Part shown: one piece after another, positions 9,876 through 17,704 of the stretch
How the letters are laid out: each line of letters starts with the position of its first letter
How positions within the stretch are numbered: position 1 is the first letter of the stretch
NCBI RefSeq assembly: GCF_000092045.1
Contig: NC_007761.1
Coordinates: 3,413,001 to 3,477,000, forward strand
Reading direction: 5' to 3'
DNA from: Rhizobium etli CFN 42
Lineage (GTDB): Bacteria > Pseudomonadota > Alphaproteobacteria > Rhizobiales > Rhizobiaceae
DNA: 64,000 nucleotides
Notes under the pieces: model-generated
Database searches by the model: none
The model's input: the letters and a program-made list of their open reading frames with translations, nothing else
What the model was told of the DNA's origin: nothing
Made by a program: the position numbers and the translations under genes

Positions 9876-10271
9876 ATGTACAAGATCATACTTGTCTCCG
9901 GCGCCCTTGCGCTATCGTCGCTTGCCACCAATGCTCTGGCTGACGGAGCGGTCACCGGTGCAGCTGGTGGCGCCATCACCGGCGCGATCGTCGGTGGTCC
10001 TGTGGGTGCCGCCATCGGCGGCGTAGCCGGCGGTGTCGCCGGTGCCGTTGTCGATCCGCCGCCGCGCGAGGTGGTCACCTATGTCGAGCAGCAACCGGCC
10101 CCGACCTCCCCTGTGGTCGTCGAGCAGCCGATCGTCGTCGGCAAGCCGCTTCCGGCCGATGTCGTCGTCACTCCGGTGCCCGACAACCCGAAATACGCCT
10201 ATACCGTCGTCAACGACCGTCGTGTGATCGTTGAACCCCGCACCCATCGAGTCGTGCAGGTCATCGAATAA
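9876..10271 (+). CDS. Exported glycine-zipper protein, DUF1236-like
   Basis: This encodes 131 residues. The start follows a strong AAAGGAGAAG site and gives a signal peptide ending ATNALADG. Residues about 23-60 are a Gly/Ala glycine zipper (AAGGAITGAIVGGPVGAAIG) able to insert into membranes. A Pro/Val-rich spacer follows, then a short C-terminal domain (YAYTVVNDRRVIVEPRTHRVVQVIE) shared with DUF1236 proteins. The perfect EcfG promoter in front suggests an envelope protein made under general stress. Its biochemical role is unknown. Confidence 0.75.
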   Translation: MYKIILVSGALALSSLATNALADGAVTGAAGGAITGAIVGGPVGAAIGGVAGGVAGAVVDPPPREVVTYVEQQPAPTSPVVVEQPIVVGKPLPADVVVTPVPDNPKYAYTVVNDRRVIVEPRTHRVVQVIE

Positions 10272-10311
10272 TCAAGCGGTCGAGACCGCCTGCTGCGGCT
10301 TGACTACCTCG

Positions 10312-10337
10312 GGCCCCGCTTCGGTGGGGCCTTTTTC
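10312..10337 (+). terminator. Rho-independent terminator after the glycine-zipper gene
   Basis: GGCCCCGC, a short loop (TTCG), then GTGGGGCC followed by five T form a standard intrinsic terminator 41 bases after the stop codon. Confidence 0.8.
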
Positions 10338-10381
10338 TACGTTTGCACCAACGATCAATCGGCGCGCCATAGCGCGGCAAA

Positions 10382-10399
10382 CCGCCGTCTGAACGGCGG
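10382..10399 (-). terminator. Terminator-like hairpin for the thuAB-like operon
   Basis: CCGCCGT and ACGGCGG pair across a four-base loop. On the minus strand the hairpin follows the stop of the oxidoreductase gene by about 21 bases and is followed by TTT. Confidence 0.5.
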
Positions 10400-10420
10400 C
10401 TTCCATATCCCAAGCAGATA

Positions 10421-11464
10421 TCAGACCTTCAGCTCGCGCCGCTCGCGCTCCGTCACCATGGCGAGATCGAGCACCTTCTGCAGGTTGGCGGCGTGGCGGA
10501 AGTTCGGGTCGGGCTGGATGCCGCTTGCTACGGCCTCGGCGAATCGCTGGTAGTTGGTCGGCACCGGCGTCACCTCGATCTCCCTCCAGGTGGCAGTCTC
10601 CGCATCCTCGCCGAGGCAACCGCGCAATTCGGAACCGCTGGGGCGATGAATGACCTCAAGGCTGCCCTTCTCGCCATAGATGCGCAGCTTCAACTCGTTC
10701 AGATGGCCCGTCGCCCAGCGGCTGGCATGGATGACGCCGAGCGCGCCGTTGGCGAAATCGACCGACATGGTGAAACTGTCATTGGCGTCGAGCATATATT
10801 CGCCGATCTGACCGCCCGGCGCCTTGTTGAAGGTCTTCAGCCGCGCAAAGACATGGTCGATGTCGGTCGCGGCGCCATAGGCGGCGAAATCGAGGATGTG
10901 GATGCCGACATCGCCGAGCACGCCGTTCGAGCCGTGGCCGGTGGAAAGCCGCCACAGCCAGGTCGATTCGGTACGCCAGTCGCCCCAGGCGCGCGAGACG
11001 AGCCAGCTCTGGAGATAGGATGCCTCGACATGCTTGATCGTGCCAAGTTCGCCAGCGAGCACCATCTCGCGGGCGCGCTGCAGCGGCGCGACGTTGCGAT
11101 AGGTGAGGTTCACCATGTTGATGACACCGGCCTTTTCGGCCGCTTCCGTCATCTCCAGCGCCTTCGGATAGTTTTCCGCCAACGGCTTCTCGCAGAGCGC
11201 ATGTTTGCCGGCCGCAATCAGCGCCATGGTGGTCGGGTGATGGATGCGATCGGGCGTAATGTTCGTCGCCGCATCGAACTCGCCCCAGGCGATCGCCTCA
11301 TCCAACGAATGAAACCGCTTTTCGATATTGAACTTGTCGGCAAAGGCGGAAAGCCGGTCGGGATCGGTGTCGACGGCACCAACCACCGTCACCCCGTCGA
11401 TTTTGCTGAAGTGGGTGAGCTGGTTTTTCGCCATCACGCCCGTGCCAAGAACGAGTAGTCGCAT
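10421..11464 (-). CDS. Gfo/Idh/MocA-family NAD(P)-dependent oxidoreductase (ThuB-like)
   Basis: This encodes 347 residues. The N-terminal Rossmann domain (MRLLVLGTGVMAKNQLTHF) carries the family lysine motif ALCEKPLAEN near residue 95. The C-terminal domain has DVGIHILDFAAY, with the histidine expected near the substrate. It lies 9 bases after a ThuA-domain gene. In Sinorhizobium, ThuA and ThuB jointly oxidise trehalose and related disaccharides to 3-keto derivatives. Here the pair lacks an adjacent thuEFGK transporter, so it is probably a paralogue and the sugar is unknown. Confidence 0.78.
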   Translation of the reverse strand: MRLLVLGTGVMAKNQLTHFSKIDGVTVVGAVDTDPDRLSAFADKFNIEKRFHSLDEAIAWGEFDAATNITPDRIHHPTTMALIAAGKHALCEKPLAENYPKALEMTEAAEKAGVINMVNLTYRNVAPLQRAREMVLAGELGTIKHVEASYLQSWLVSRAWGDWRTESTWLWRLSTGHGSNGVLGDVGIHILDFAAYGAATDIDHVFARLKTFNKAPGGQIGEYMLDANDSFTMSVDFANGALGVIHASRWATGHLNELKLRIYGEKGSLEVIHRPSGSELRGCLGEDAETATWREIEVTPVPTNYQRFAEAVASGIQPDPNFRHAANLQKVLDLAMVTERERRELKV

Positions 11465-11473
11465 GAATGCTCC

Positions 11474-12259
11474 TCAGCGGTAACCGGCTTCGCCGGCCTG
11501 GTGCAGTTTCGGGCCGCGTTCGACGATCGGCTCCAATGCCTTTTCCACCGGCACATTTGGAGCGTCGGTAATGCCAGTCAACGCGCCTTCAGGGTTGTAG
11601 GCCCACTTGACGCCATTGATCAGCACCTTCTGCACCGTAGCGTCGTGATAGGTCGGATAGGTCTCATGGCCCGGGCGGAAATAGAAGATGTTGCCGGCGC
11701 CGCGGCGCCAGGTCAGGCCCGAGCGGAACACTTCCCCGCCCTGGAACCAGGAGATGAACACCGTTTCGAGCGGCTCGGGCACCGAGAACTGCTCGCCATA
11801 CATTTCCTCGTTCTCCAGCTCGAAATGCTCGCCGATGCCGGCGGCGATCGGATGGCGCGGGTTGATCGTCCACAGCCGCTCGCGCTCGCCCGCCTCGCGC
11901 CATTTCAGCGCGCAGGGCGTGCCCATCAGCCGCTTGAAGATTTTCGAGAAATGACCGGAATGCAGCACCAGCAGGCCCATGCCCTCCCAGACGCGCTTGG
12001 CGACGCGCTCGACGACGACATCGGAGACCGCGCCGTGATCCTTGTGGCCCCACCAGGTCAGGACGTCGGTCTCGGCAAGGCGGGCTTCGCTCAATCCGTG
12101 CTCCGGCTCCTGCAGTGTCGCCGTGGTCGCCGAGATGCCAGGATCGGTATTCAGCGCATTGGCGATCGTCGTATGCATGCCTTCCGGATAAATGCCCCGG
12201 ACGATCGCATTGGTATTCTCGTGAATGTTTTCACCCCACACAACGGTGCGTATGGCCAT
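11474..12259 (-). CDS. ThuA-domain protein (sugar utilisation)
   Basis: This encodes 261 residues. The ATG at 12259 has an AGAGGAGC ribosome-binding site, so I reject the longer frame running back to 12373. The class I glutamine-amidotransferase-like fold of the ThuA family is visible: VVWGENIHENTN, DVLTWWGHKDHGAVSD, LLVLHSGHFSKIFKRLMGT, and the C-terminal IFYFRPGHETYPTYHD. It is cotranscribed with the oxidoreductase downstream. The family works on keto-sugar intermediates of trehalose or sucrose. Two LacI-like operator palindromes lie upstream. Confidence 0.8.
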   Translation of the reverse strand: MAIRTVVWGENIHENTNAIVRGIYPEGMHTTIANALNTDPGISATTATLQEPEHGLSEARLAETDVLTWWGHKDHGAVSDVVVERVAKRVWEGMGLLVLHSGHFSKIFKRLMGTPCALKWREAGERERLWTINPRHPIAAGIGEHFELENEEMYGEQFSVPEPLETVFISWFQGGEVFRSGLTWRRGAGNIFYFRPGHETYPTYHDATVQKVLINGVKWAYNPEGALTGITDAPNVPVEKALEPIVERGPKLHQAGEAGYR

Positions 12260-12310
12260 GCTGTGCTCCTCTGGAAGCAGGAAGGATTGATAAGCGGGAA
12301 AAGCAGAATT

Positions 12311-12397
12311 CAAAGCGCTTTGGAAAAAGGCGCTGAGGTGCGCCTCGATCTCCTCCACGTCGGAGCAACACATAGCGCTTTGTCAGGAGTTTGACAA
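12311..12397 (-). promoter_or_regulatory. thuA promoter with two LacI-like operators
   Basis: CAAAGCGCTTTG (12311-12322) is a perfect palindrome with the central CG typical of LacI/GalR operators. CATAGCGCTTTG (12371-12382) repeats it with one change, 60 bp away (about six helical turns). On the minus strand a -35 (TTGTCA, 12397-12392), 17 bases and a -10 (TATGTG, 12374-12369) overlap the second copy. The spacing would suit repression by looping. No LacI gene is in the window. Confidence 0.55.
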
Positions 12398-12452
12398 AGG
12401 GGAAATTTGTCGCGCAAACCTTGGAGAAGAATTATAAAATATCGCAGTAAAA

Positions 12453-12794
12453 TCAATGTGAAATGGTTTTCGAGAACAGGTTGACGACGACGACGCCGGA
12501 TATGATCAGCCCGAGGCCGATGATCGCCGGCAGATCGAGGCGCTGCTTGAAGAAGACGAGGCCGACCGAGGAAATCAGCACGATCCCCAAAGCGCTCCAA
12601 ATCGCATAGGCGATGCCAACGGGAATGCTCTTCAGCGTCAGCGACAGGCAGTAAAACGCCGCCGCATAGCAAGCGACGACAAGGGCCGTCGGCCCCATGC
12701 GGGTGAACTGCTGCGACAATTGCAGCGCAGTCGTGCCGATGACTTCGAGCACGATGGCTGCAAAAAGCAGCCCGTAAATGGCGGCCTGGCTCAT
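12453..12794 (-). CDS. Small multidrug resistance (SMR) efflux protein
   Basis: This encodes 113 residues with four hydrophobic helices. The membrane-embedded glutamate of the SMR family is in LEVIGTTALQLS, and YAIWSALGIVLISSVGLVFFKQ is the conserved third-helix region. As a dimer it exchanges protons for cationic drugs or guanidinium-type compounds at the inner membrane. An AAAGG site precedes the ATG. It lies 18 bases downstream of a TetR-type regulator in the same direction, forming an autoregulated pair. Confidence 0.85.
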   Translation of the reverse strand: MSQAAIYGLLFAAIVLEVIGTTALQLSQQFTRMGPTALVVACYAAAFYCLSLTLKSIPVGIAYAIWSALGIVLISSVGLVFFKQRLDLPAIIGLGLIISGVVVVNLFSKTISH

Positions 12795-12812
12795 GACGGC
12801 ATTCCTTTCGGA

Positions 12813-13376
12813 TTACTTTCCGGTCAGCTCGACAAGGCGGTTGATGAGATCCCGCCTCAGAGAATCACTGATCTCATGGCTCTCCAGCGTATCGGCAAAC
12901 CAAAGGCCGTCGGCGGCAAAGCGCACGATCTGCGCATCGAGCGAAGAATCGGTGCCGACATATTCCTCCGCCCGCGCCTGCACCCATCGTCGCCAGCGAA
13001 GGCGCAGCCGGGGTTCGGCAAGAAGCGCGATCGTCACCTGCGTCCAGCTCCTTGAATCGTCGGGACGATCCTTGAGGCCGGACACCGCCCTCAAATAGGC
13101 GCGGGTGAAACGGCCCTGCGGCTGCGGATCGCCGCGCATCAGTTCCTCGATATCGACGTCGAACTTCTCGAGCAGGCTCTCGAACAGCGCATCGAGCAGC
13201 GCATTCTTCGTCGGGAAATGATGCAGCAGCCCGCCCTTGCTGACGCTGGAGGCGGAAGAGACCGCATCGAGCGTGACAGCCGCCATTCCATCGCTGGCAG
13301 CAAGCCGCGCTGCGACCTCCAGCAACTGCTGGCGCACGAGAGCCGGTTGTTTCTTGCGATGGTGAGCGTTCGACAT
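12813..13376 (-). CDS. TetR-family repressor of the SMR pump
   Basis: This encodes 187 residues from the ATG at 13376. The N-terminal helix-turn-helix covers LLEVAARLAASDGMAAVTLDAV and SKGGLLHHFPTKNALLDALFE. The C-terminal half resembles TetR_C domains of drug-pump repressors. The frame is open further upstream, but that region holds the operator palindrome, so the shorter start is preferred. It should repress itself and the SMR gene until a toxic cation binds. Confidence 0.82.
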   Translation of the reverse strand: MSNAHHRKKQPALVRQQLLEVAARLAASDGMAAVTLDAVSSASSVSKGGLLHHFPTKNALLDALFESLLEKFDVDIEELMRGDPQPQGRFTRAYLRAVSGLKDRPDDSRSWTQVTIALLAEPRLRLRWRRWVQARAEEYVGTDSSLDAQIVRFAADGLWFADTLESHEISDSLRRDLINRLVELTGK

Positions 13377-13390
13377 AAGATTATAAAGAT

Positions 13391-13404
13391 ACCGTCCGGA
13401 CGGT
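13391..13404. promoter_or_regulatory. Operator palindrome for the TetR/SMR pair
   Basis: ACCGTCCGGACGGT is a perfect 14-bp palindrome centred 21 bp before the repressor start codon. Position and perfect symmetry make it the likely binding site of the adjacent TetR protein. Confidence 0.65.
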
Positions 13405-13544
13405 TTTGTCAAGGAGAAACGGCTGAACTGCTTAAACCGCAAGCATTATGGCGAAATGCCGCGGCACTTTGATGACGGTTGCGATCATTTCCCGCCCGGT
13501 GCATGAAGGGTCGGGCGGATGGCAATGATATCGGGGATGGTTTC

Positions 13545-13952
13545 GTGACGGAAAAGGTCACCACTCTATATGAAGCGATCGGCGGCGATCCCGCCGTGCG
13601 GGCGCTGACGCATCGCTTCTACGCGCTGATGGACTCGCTGCAGGAGGCAAAAAACGTGCGCGCCGTGCATCCGCCGAGCCTTCAAGGCAGCGAAGAGAAA
13701 TTCTACGAATACATGAGCGGCTATCTCGGCGGCCCGCCGCTCTATACCAACAAGCGCGGCCATCCGCGCCTGCGCAGCCGCCATTTTGTCGCCGATATCG
13801 GCCCTGTCGAGCGCGACGAATGGTTGCTCTGCTTCCGCCGCGCGCTCGACGAGACGATCGCGAGCCAGGCGTTGCGCGACCTGATCTGGGCGCCGGTCGA
13901 GCGCCTTGCCTATCACATGCAGAACAAGGCCCCTGACGAGGAACAGCCATGA
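13545..13952 (+). CDS. Group II truncated haemoglobin (trHbO-type)
   Basis: This encodes 135 residues from the GTG at 13545, which has GGGGA seven bases upstream and lies just before the first helix. In-frame ATG 13503 and TTG 13479 are alternatives without good sites. Haem-pocket features are visible: YMSGYLGGPPLY, the proximal histidine in LRSRHF, and the group II tryptophan in RDEWLLCFRRAL. Such proteins bind O2 or NO and may serve oxidative or nitrosative stress protection. It overlaps the next gene by ATGA. Confidence 0.8.
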   Translation: MTEKVTTLYEAIGGDPAVRALTHRFYALMDSLQEAKNVRAVHPPSLQGSEEKFYEYMSGYLGGPPLYTNKRGHPRLRSRHFVADIGPVERDEWLLCFRRALDETIASQALRDLIWAPVERLAYHMQNKAPDEEQP

Positions 13953-14320
13953 GCCTGAACACGCGCCTGGAGCCGGTGCTCTATCTCTTTGCCGGCCTGT
14001 TCGGTGTATCAGGCGTGGCGCTCGCCGCCCTTGCCGCCCATGGCGGCGGGCAAGCCAACCTTGCGGCTTCCGCATCGACCATGTGCCTCGCCCACGCCCC
14101 TGCCCTGCTGGCACTGGCTCTCGGCGCCGCAAGGCTCAAAACCGCCTGGCTGGCCGGTTTTCTCATGATCGTCGGAACGTTGCTCTTTGCGGGCGACCTC
14201 GTCACCCTGCGCTTTACCGGCACCGGCCTCTTCCCCTATGCCGCCCCGACCGGCGGCTGGGCGATGATGCTCGGCTGGCTGGCCGTTGCGGCGGGTGCTG
14301 TCTTCCGCGTCAGAGCTTAA
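13949..14320 (+). CDS. DUF423-family small membrane protein
   Basis: This encodes 123 residues with four hydrophobic helices. The N-terminal YLFAGLFGVSGVALAALAAHG pattern is that of DUF423 (YgdD-like) inner-membrane proteins of unknown function. Its start overlaps the truncated haemoglobin stop, so the two are translationally coupled. Its TAA stop shares the palindrome TTAA with the stop of the convergent glyoxalase-family gene. Confidence 0.7.
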   Translation: MSLNTRLEPVLYLFAGLFGVSGVALAALAAHGGGQANLAASASTMCLAHAPALLALALGAARLKTAWLAGFLMIVGTLLFAGDLVTLRFTGTGLFPYAAPTGGWAMMLGWLAVAAGAVFRVRA

Positions 14321-14688
14321 CCGCGCTGCTGCGGTACGCGACCGAAGCGCAAGAGGTTGCCGTGTGGATCGTGGATGTAGAATTCCTCCATGTTCCACGG
14401 CCGCACTTCCATCTCGGTCAGGCGTTCGATGCCCTTTTCGCGATATTCCGCATGAAGGGCGCCGATACCGCCGCCCCTGAGATAGACGGAGGTCTTCTCG
14501 CAGAGCCCGGCATCTTCGGTGCGCCAGAAATGCAGTTCCATGTCGTCACGCCGCAGGATGAGATAATCCTCCGCCTGATAGACGACATTGGCAAAGCCAA
14601 GCTTGTCTCGATAGAAGGCAAGCGTCGCATCGATATCGAGCGACGGAAGAACCGGCAGGACCTCGATGCGATCAGGCCCCTGGTTCAC
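14317..14688 (-). CDS. Glyoxalase/bleomycin-resistance (VOC) superfamily protein
   Basis: This encodes 123 residues from a GTG start overlapping the upstream stop (GTGA). The VOC fold is recognised by ALPVL-type entry (VLPVLPSLDIDATLAFYRDKLGF), the central DMELHFWRTED strand and the C-terminal FYIHDPHGNLLRFGR. This subgroup resembles bleomycin-binding proteins. It ends a four-gene operon with a haem monooxygenase and a DUF2325 protein, so its natural ligand may be unrelated to antibiotics. Confidence 0.75.
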   Translation of the reverse strand: MNQGPDRIEVLPVLPSLDIDATLAFYRDKLGFANVVYQAEDYLILRRDDMELHFWRTEDAGLCEKTSVYLRGGGIGALHAEYREKGIERLTEMEVRPWNMEEFYIHDPHGNLLRFGRVPQQRG

Positions 14689-14999
14689 ATGCCGTCGACA
14701 ACGTTGAAGCCTTCGAAGACCGGCGGCCCCTTGTACATCGCCTTGCGGTCGCCGGCATTGCGGTGCGCGGCGCGGAAATTCTCGGACTTCGTCCAGTTCT
14801 GAAAATCCTCTTCGCTCTTCCAGACCGTGTGCGAGGAATAAAGCGTATAGCCCTCCTCTTCGTTGAGCTTGCCGCGCAGCAGGCGGAATTCGACGAAACC
14901 GGGCACCTCGGCCAGGCTGGAATCACGGTTGCGCCAGACGGTCTCGAAATCGCCCTCGGTCCCGGTGACGACCTTGAAGCGGTTCATTGCGATGTACAT
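14685..14999 (-). CDS. IsdG/HmoA-type antibiotic biosynthesis monooxygenase domain protein, putative haem-degrading
   Basis: This encodes 104 residues forming one ABM ferredoxin-like domain. Asn6, Trp69 and His79 align by spacing with the Asn/Trp/His triad of IsdG-type haem oxygenases. PGFVEFRLLRG and YTLYSSHTVWKSEEDFQNW are family segments. Such enzymes open haem to release iron. Position beside tonB and the hmu locus supports haem-iron use, though the ligand role of the histidine is inferred. It is translationally coupled to the VOC gene downstream. Confidence 0.72.
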   Translation of the reverse strand: MYIAMNRFKVVTGTEGDFETVWRNRDSSLAEVPGFVEFRLLRGKLNEEEGYTLYSSHTVWKSEEDFQNWTKSENFRAAHRNAGDRKAMYKGPPVFEGFNVVDGM

Positions 15000-15008
15000 G
15001 AAATCTCC

Positions 15009-15281
15009 TTACGCCTTCCTCTTGGCCGCCCTTGCCGCACGAGAGGGAAAGGCGAGAATATTATTGCCGTTTGCCGCCGCCGCGCCAAGCGGTCTCGTCG
15101 TCGCTTCTCCGGGCATGCGCGCCTCCCAGGTCGGGAACAGCGTCACGTTCGGATAGATCTGCTGGCGTCCGGCATGCTGCTGAAAAAGTTCGTAGAGCTC
15201 GGGCACGAGGCCGTCGCTGCTCTGCGCGGCGAGCTTGTGCAGGCCGATCATGGTGAAGCCGTCGGGGTGGTGGTCGTTCAT
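15009..15281 (-). CDS. Small protein of unknown function in the haem-linked operon
   Basis: This encodes 90 residues. The start overlaps the DUF2325 stop by ATGA and the stop lies 9 bases before the monooxygenase start, so it is clearly an operon member. It contains two histidine-bearing segments (NDHHPDGF and FQQHAGRQQ) and a basic Ala/Lys/Arg-rich C-terminus ([10 protein letters not shown]). I do not recognise a family. A haem or iron role is only guilt by association. Confidence 0.6.
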   Translation of the reverse strand: MNDHHPDGFTMIGLHKLAAQSSDGLVPELYELFQQHAGRQQIYPNVTLFPTWEARMPGEATTRPLGAAAANGNNILAFPSRAARAAKRKA

Positions 15282-15685
15282 CGGGAATTGTCTCGTTCGT
15301 TCATCGACTGCAGCGCACGCTCCAGGCTGGACTTGCTGCCGTTGCGCAGCGGAATGAAGGCCTTGCCGAATTTCTTGCAGCCGGTCTTCACCCGCAGGCA
15401 GGCATCGTGGCTGATACAGTCGATCGGGCAGAACACACAGTCGACCGAAGGCAGCACGGTATCGATGCGGGAAACCGCTTCGCGCAGGCCGCCGTCGTGA
15501 TGAATAAGCTCGGCGCCGAAATTGCTGCAGATCTGGCGAAGATGCGCCACCTGGCAGTCACGCCCGCCGACATAGAGGAAGCTGCGGCCATCGAGTTTCG
15601 ATCGCCCATGGGATGCCTGGCCGGCCTCCTCACCCGCGCTGTCGCGGACCTCCCGGTTCGATCCCTTCTTGCCCTTGCGAGCCAT
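15278..15685 (-). CDS. DUF2325 domain protein
   Basis: This encodes 135 residues. A basic disordered N-terminus (about residues 1-33) precedes a DUF2325 domain: SFLYVGGRDCQVAHLRQIC, HHDGGL, VDCVFCPIDCISHDACLRVKTGCKK. The repeated cysteines and histidines suggest metal or haem binding. DUF2325 proteins are often iron-regulated in rhizobia, which fits the neighbouring tonB. It is the first gene of the four-gene operon running away from tonB. Confidence 0.7.
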   Translation of the reverse strand: MARKGKKGSNREVRDSAGEEAGQASHGRSKLDGRSFLYVGGRDCQVAHLRQICSNFGAELIHHDGGLREAVSRIDTVLPSVDCVFCPIDCISHDACLRVKTGCKKFGKAFIPLRNGSKSSLERALQSMNERDNSR

Positions 15686-15793
15686 ATACCACCCGTTCGC
15701 TCGTTGATCGTCACACGATTCCTGCGTGTGCGAACGGACCTTATTAAACTTGATTTTTAGAGTAAAGTATAAAGTAGACTGTTTTGATCATAT

Positions 15794-17119
15794 TTATCGC
15801 GGAGTCACCTCGACCGGGAAGGTGTAGGTCCGCGAGGATGCCGCTATGGTATCCGGCATCGCGGGCAGATTGCAGGAGGCCACCCTGGCGAGGGCGGCGC
15901 TATCGACCTCGGGGAGCCTCGAGCCGCGTATAACGCTCGATGCGGTGATATCGCCGCTGCGGCTGACGGTGATGCGAACGGTTAAGGTGGCGGGAGCCGC
16001 GCGATAGCGAGACTCCATCCGATCGACGCAACGGAACAACCGCGCAACAAGCTTGCCTTTGTAGTTGGCTTCCGACGCGCCGCCTGCTCCATTCCTGCCG
16101 CCGGATGTGCGCGAATTATCATTCGAATTGGCGTCTGCCTGTCCGTCCGCGGCACCCCGGCGCGCTTCCTGCTTGGCATCGCCCTCCGAACCCTGTGCTT
16201 TCTTCGGCGGCTGTTTTCTTTCCACCACCTTCTTTTCTACAGGCTTCTCTAGTTTCGGCTTCGGTTGCGGAGTAACCACTTCTGTCGGCGGTTCCGGCTC
16301 GGGAGAGACGGGAGCCACCTCGACAGGCTTGATTTCTTCGGGTTCGGGCTGCATTGCGGCTGCCGTTGGCGATTCGCTTGACATCACCGGCTGCTCCGGC
16401 ACCACCGTCGACATCGGCTGTGCGACGGATGTTTCGGCAGGGCTTTCCGATACGAGAACTTCCGGTTCTGCAGTCGCAACCGTCTCGGCTGACTGACGCG
16501 TAACGTCCTTTACAGGCTGAACGGTCTCGACCGGCTCTGCGTCAGCCGGCTGCACGGTTTCCGGTTGGACGACCTCCGGCTGTACTTCCGCTGTTTCGAC
16601 TGGCTTAACCGTATCGGGTTCAACAGCTTCTGGAACCACTTCTTCCTGTATCGTCACCTCGGTGTCGCCGGCTGCGCTCTGATCGGCGTCGGAACTGCCA
16701 AGCATGACCACGCTGATGGCCTCGCCCGCCTCCATCAGCGTTTCATCCGAGGGCGCAGGCATCACAATAAGCAACGTGGCGGCCAGCGTCGCATGGAAGA
16801 TCAGCGAGCAAACACAACTCAGCGCCACCCGCCGCCGCACCGGCGTCTGCTCGTCCTCCTGCTTTTCCACCGACGCATCCATCGGCGGCGCAGGAGCCGG
16901 GGTTTCCGGCGCATTTTCCGGATGGTCGGGGAAGGAAGATATCTGGGCGAAACGCGTGTAGTGGATCACCGTTTCGCCGGCCGGCTGGCGTTGCGCGTTG
17001 CGCAGTTCCGGAAGCTCGTGGCCGGGATGCATGCCGGGCGTATTGTCGTTCAGACTGTCGTCGGCGTCCGCCTCCCCGACGAGCACCTGTCTCGATCTGG
17101 ACTTCGCTGAAATCGCCAT
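15794..17119 (-). CDS. tonB: TonB energy-transducing protein
   Basis: This encodes 441 residues, long for TonB. A cytoplasmic N-terminal extension of about 95 residues precedes the membrane anchor (VALSCVCSLIFHATLAATLLIVM). A long Pro/Glu/Val spacer with many EPV and QPV units spans the periplasm. The C-terminal TonB domain (about 360-441) contains YKGKLVARLFRCVDRMESRYRAAP and ends SRTYTFPVEVTPR. The N-terminal extension matches what is known of rhizobial TonB. It energises outer-membrane haem and siderophore receptors. GAGG lies 8 bases before the ATG. Confidence 0.88.
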   Translation of the reverse strand: MAISAKSRSRQVLVGEADADDSLNDNTPGMHPGHELPELRNAQRQPAGETVIHYTRFAQISSFPDHPENAPETPAPAPPMDASVEKQEDEQTPVRRRVALSCVCSLIFHATLAATLLIVMPAPSDETLMEAGEAISVVMLGSSDADQSAAGDTEVTIQEEVVPEAVEPDTVKPVETAEVQPEVVQPETVQPADAEPVETVQPVKDVTRQSAETVATAEPEVLVSESPAETSVAQPMSTVVPEQPVMSSESPTAAAMQPEPEEIKPVEVAPVSPEPEPPTEVVTPQPKPKLEKPVEKKVVERKQPPKKAQGSEGDAKQEARRGAADGQADANSNDNSRTSGGRNGAGGASEANYKGKLVARLFRCVDRMESRYRAAPATLTVRITVSRSGDITASSVIRGSRLPEVDSAALARVASCNLPAMPDTIAASSRTYTFPVEVTPR

Positions 17120-17177
17120 TGTCTACGCCTCGGACAGCCTGAAACATATCCGCCGGGGTTCCATCCCCGGCGATATC

Positions 17178-17603
17178 TTAGCCCTCGAAAGGAACGGAAA
17201 TCTGCGAGCGGGTGACGAGACCCTTCATGCATTCGCCGGCGGCCGGCCCGTCGCAGACTGGCGTGTCGTTGATCAGGATGCGGGTCACCCTCTCGCATTT
17301 GACATTCGGCATGTCGAACTGGCGCACCCGCTTCTTGCCCTGCGGCAGATCGCGGAAGTCGAGAACGGTAATGCGGTCGACGGCGTTCGTGTCGTTGAAG
17401 AAGGCGAGTTCGAAGGAGACCTTGTTGATGGCGGCAGGCAGCTGGTTGAGCGCGACGAAGGTCATCATGCGGCCCTTCTGCGAGGGCGCCAGCGCGTTGA
17501 GCTCGACATCGAGAGAGGCTGCCGGCGCCGTCTCCTGTGCCTGGCATACGCCCGCAACCGCCATCAATAAGCCGGCTGCAGCAGCCGCAAACCTGATCGT
17601 CAT
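17178..17603 (-). CDS. Exported conserved protein upstream of tonB (orf1 of the hmu/tonB locus)
   Basis: This encodes 141 residues. I chose the ATG at 17603 because GGAG lies six bases before it and it starts a clean signal peptide (RFAAAAAGLLMAVAGVCQAQ). The ATG at 17618 is the alternative. The mature part has cysteines in VKCERV, VCDGPA and GECMKG. It lies 58 bases upstream of tonB in the same direction and probably shares its divergent promoter with hmuP. Function unknown; a periplasmic role in TonB-dependent uptake is plausible. Confidence 0.72.
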   Translation of the reverse strand: MTIRFAAAAAGLLMAVAGVCQAQETAPAASLDVELNALAPSQKGRMMTFVALNQLPAAINKVSFELAFFNDTNAVDRITVLDFRDLPQGKKRVRQFDMPNVKCERVTRILINDTPVCDGPAAGECMKGLVTRSQISVPFEG

Positions 17604-17704
17604 ATGCTTCTCCGTCATTACCGCAGGCCGCCGTCAGACAGCTTCATCTCAGCAATCCCTAAAACTTGACTGCATTAGTATCCTATTGCGTCTTTAAAAA
17701 AGTA

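Noticed and set aside
15750..15775. Irr/ICE box or IRO box before the DUF2325 operon
   Set aside because: Only the short symmetry TTTA-GAG-TAAA is present; no TGA-N9-TCA and no good match to the Irr consensus as I know it.
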